From Alphaproteobacteria bacterium (GTDB lineage: Bacteria; Pseudomonadota; Alphaproteobacteria; Rickettsiales; UBA1997), in contig JAUROA010000037.1 in NCBI GenBank assembly GCA_030835745.1, positions 1 through 44,794 of the forward strand: DNA of 44,794 nucleotides. Direction: 5' to 3'. Positions 44,541 through 44,794 of this stretch are shown here, piece by piece. The notes under the pieces were generated by a model that saw nothing but the letters and a program-made list of their open reading frames with translations, did not search any database and was not told where the DNA came from. How positions within the stretch are numbered: the first letter of the stretch is position 1; every line of letters begins with the position of its first letter. Both the position numbers and the translations under genes were made by a program.

Positions 44541-44568
44541 TTGACAGTTGTTAATTACTAATTAGAAT
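44541..44568 (+). promoter_or_regulatory. Promoter of pdxH
   Basis: Perfect TTGACA (44541-44546), 16-nt spacer, TAGAAT (44563-44568). Transcription would start near 44575, only about 5 nt before the ATG, so the mRNA would be almost leaderless. Confidence 0.55.
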
Positions 44569-44579
44569 TAATTTTAATT

Positions 44580-44794
44580 ATGAAAAAATCTGAGTCAAAT
44601 TATTGTTCAAATTCAGTGCCATTTAACAAATTTAAACAGTGGATGAATGAGGCTAAATCATGCAAAAAAATAGCTGAGCCAACTGCAATGTCTATTGCTA
44701 CAATTAATAATGATAATCAGCCTTCATTAAGAATGGTATTGCTCAAAAAATTTGATCAAAATGGTTTTTGTTTTTTTACAAATTTAACAAGTAA
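44580..44794 (+). CDS. pdxH: Pyridoxamine 5'-phosphate oxidase, N-terminal fragment (cut by window edge)
   Basis: Only the first 71 codons are present. FNKFKQWMNEAKSCKKIAEPTAMSIATI followed by PSLRMVLLKKFDQNGFCFFTN matches the PdxH N-terminus, including the FMN-binding R-x-V-L-L-K and the FFTN motif. The enzyme oxidises pyridoxamine or pyridoxine 5'-phosphate to PLP. No defect is visible in the part present; the frame is open to the window edge. Confidence 0.88.
   Translation, partial: MKKSESNYCSNSVPFNKFKQWMNEAKSCKKIAEPTAMSIATINNDNQPSLRMVLLKKFDQNGFCFFTNLTS

Overview
The window is a low-GC chromosomal segment with dense, often overlapping genes. Gene content points to an alphaproteobacterium, most likely of the Rickettsiales. 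The supporting genes are an alphaproteobacterial transmembrane family (TIGR02186/PF09608 type) beside a TauE-like permease, an IalB-like secreted protein, LpxI, a Cox11-type assembly factor, a lone nuoL, an RNase E with an acidic insertion in its S1 domain, and a giant VirB6-like type IV secretion protein. Unlike the most reduced Rickettsiales it keeps isolated amino-acid biosynthesis genes (hisG, ilvC) and a peptidoglycan/LPS gene set (glmS, glmU, murJ, a class A PBP, an AmiC-type amidase, lpxI). The lineage is inferred from gene content and was not tested by phylogeny. No tRNA, rRNA or CRISPR array was recognised.

Layout. 1-1.1 kb: a PDZ-containing hypothetical gene whose 3' end runs into REP-like repeats. 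1.2-8 kb: uvrD, ygfZ, a TauE/TIGR02186 pair and murJ. 8-10.7 kb: six small lipoprotein genes in a row. Four belong to an unrecognised paralogous family with two Gly/Trp/Cys motifs, with a fifth member at 3.5 kb; two belong to the TRL-like family. 10.8-13.9 kb: nuoL, a flavin reductase-like gene and another lipoprotein. 13.9-15.3 kb: a REP-associated tyrosine transposase (RAYT) on the minus strand, with a 54-bp perfect REP palindrome at its 3' end and a four-unit REP array on its 5' side. 15.3-17.4 kb: a 701-residue protein with a long low-complexity C-terminal half, behind a near-consensus promoter. 17.4-23.6 kb: a tight eight-gene minus-strand operon (amidotransferase, methyltransferase-like, SDR, lpxI, cca, small helical protein, polyprenyl synthase, IalB-like). 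23.7-26.5 kb: membrane-anchored Hsp20-like protein, fabD, amidase. 26.7-33.8 kb (minus): VirB6-like giant, hisG, an outer-membrane barrel. 33.8-38.8 kb: ilvC-glmU-SH3 protein, then rne. 38.9-44.5 kb (minus): glmS, a 720-bp gap, PBP1A, Cox11-like. The right edge cuts pdxH.

How the genes fit together. Much of the window builds the cell envelope: GlmS and GlmU supply UDP-GlcNAc, MurJ flips lipid II, PBP1A polymerises it, AmiC-like and SH3 proteins act on the wall, LpxI works in lipid A synthesis, and FabD feeds acyl chains. Eight candidate lipoproteins and an outer-membrane barrel populate the envelope. The VirB6-like protein implies a type IV secretion system encoded elsewhere. The two large unrecognised proteins (22-1116 and 15345-17450) could be secreted substrates, but only context suggests this. 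The clearest non-genic signal is the RAYT/REP system: REP units flank the transposase, supply the C-terminal codons of two genes, and recur as decayed copies elsewhere.
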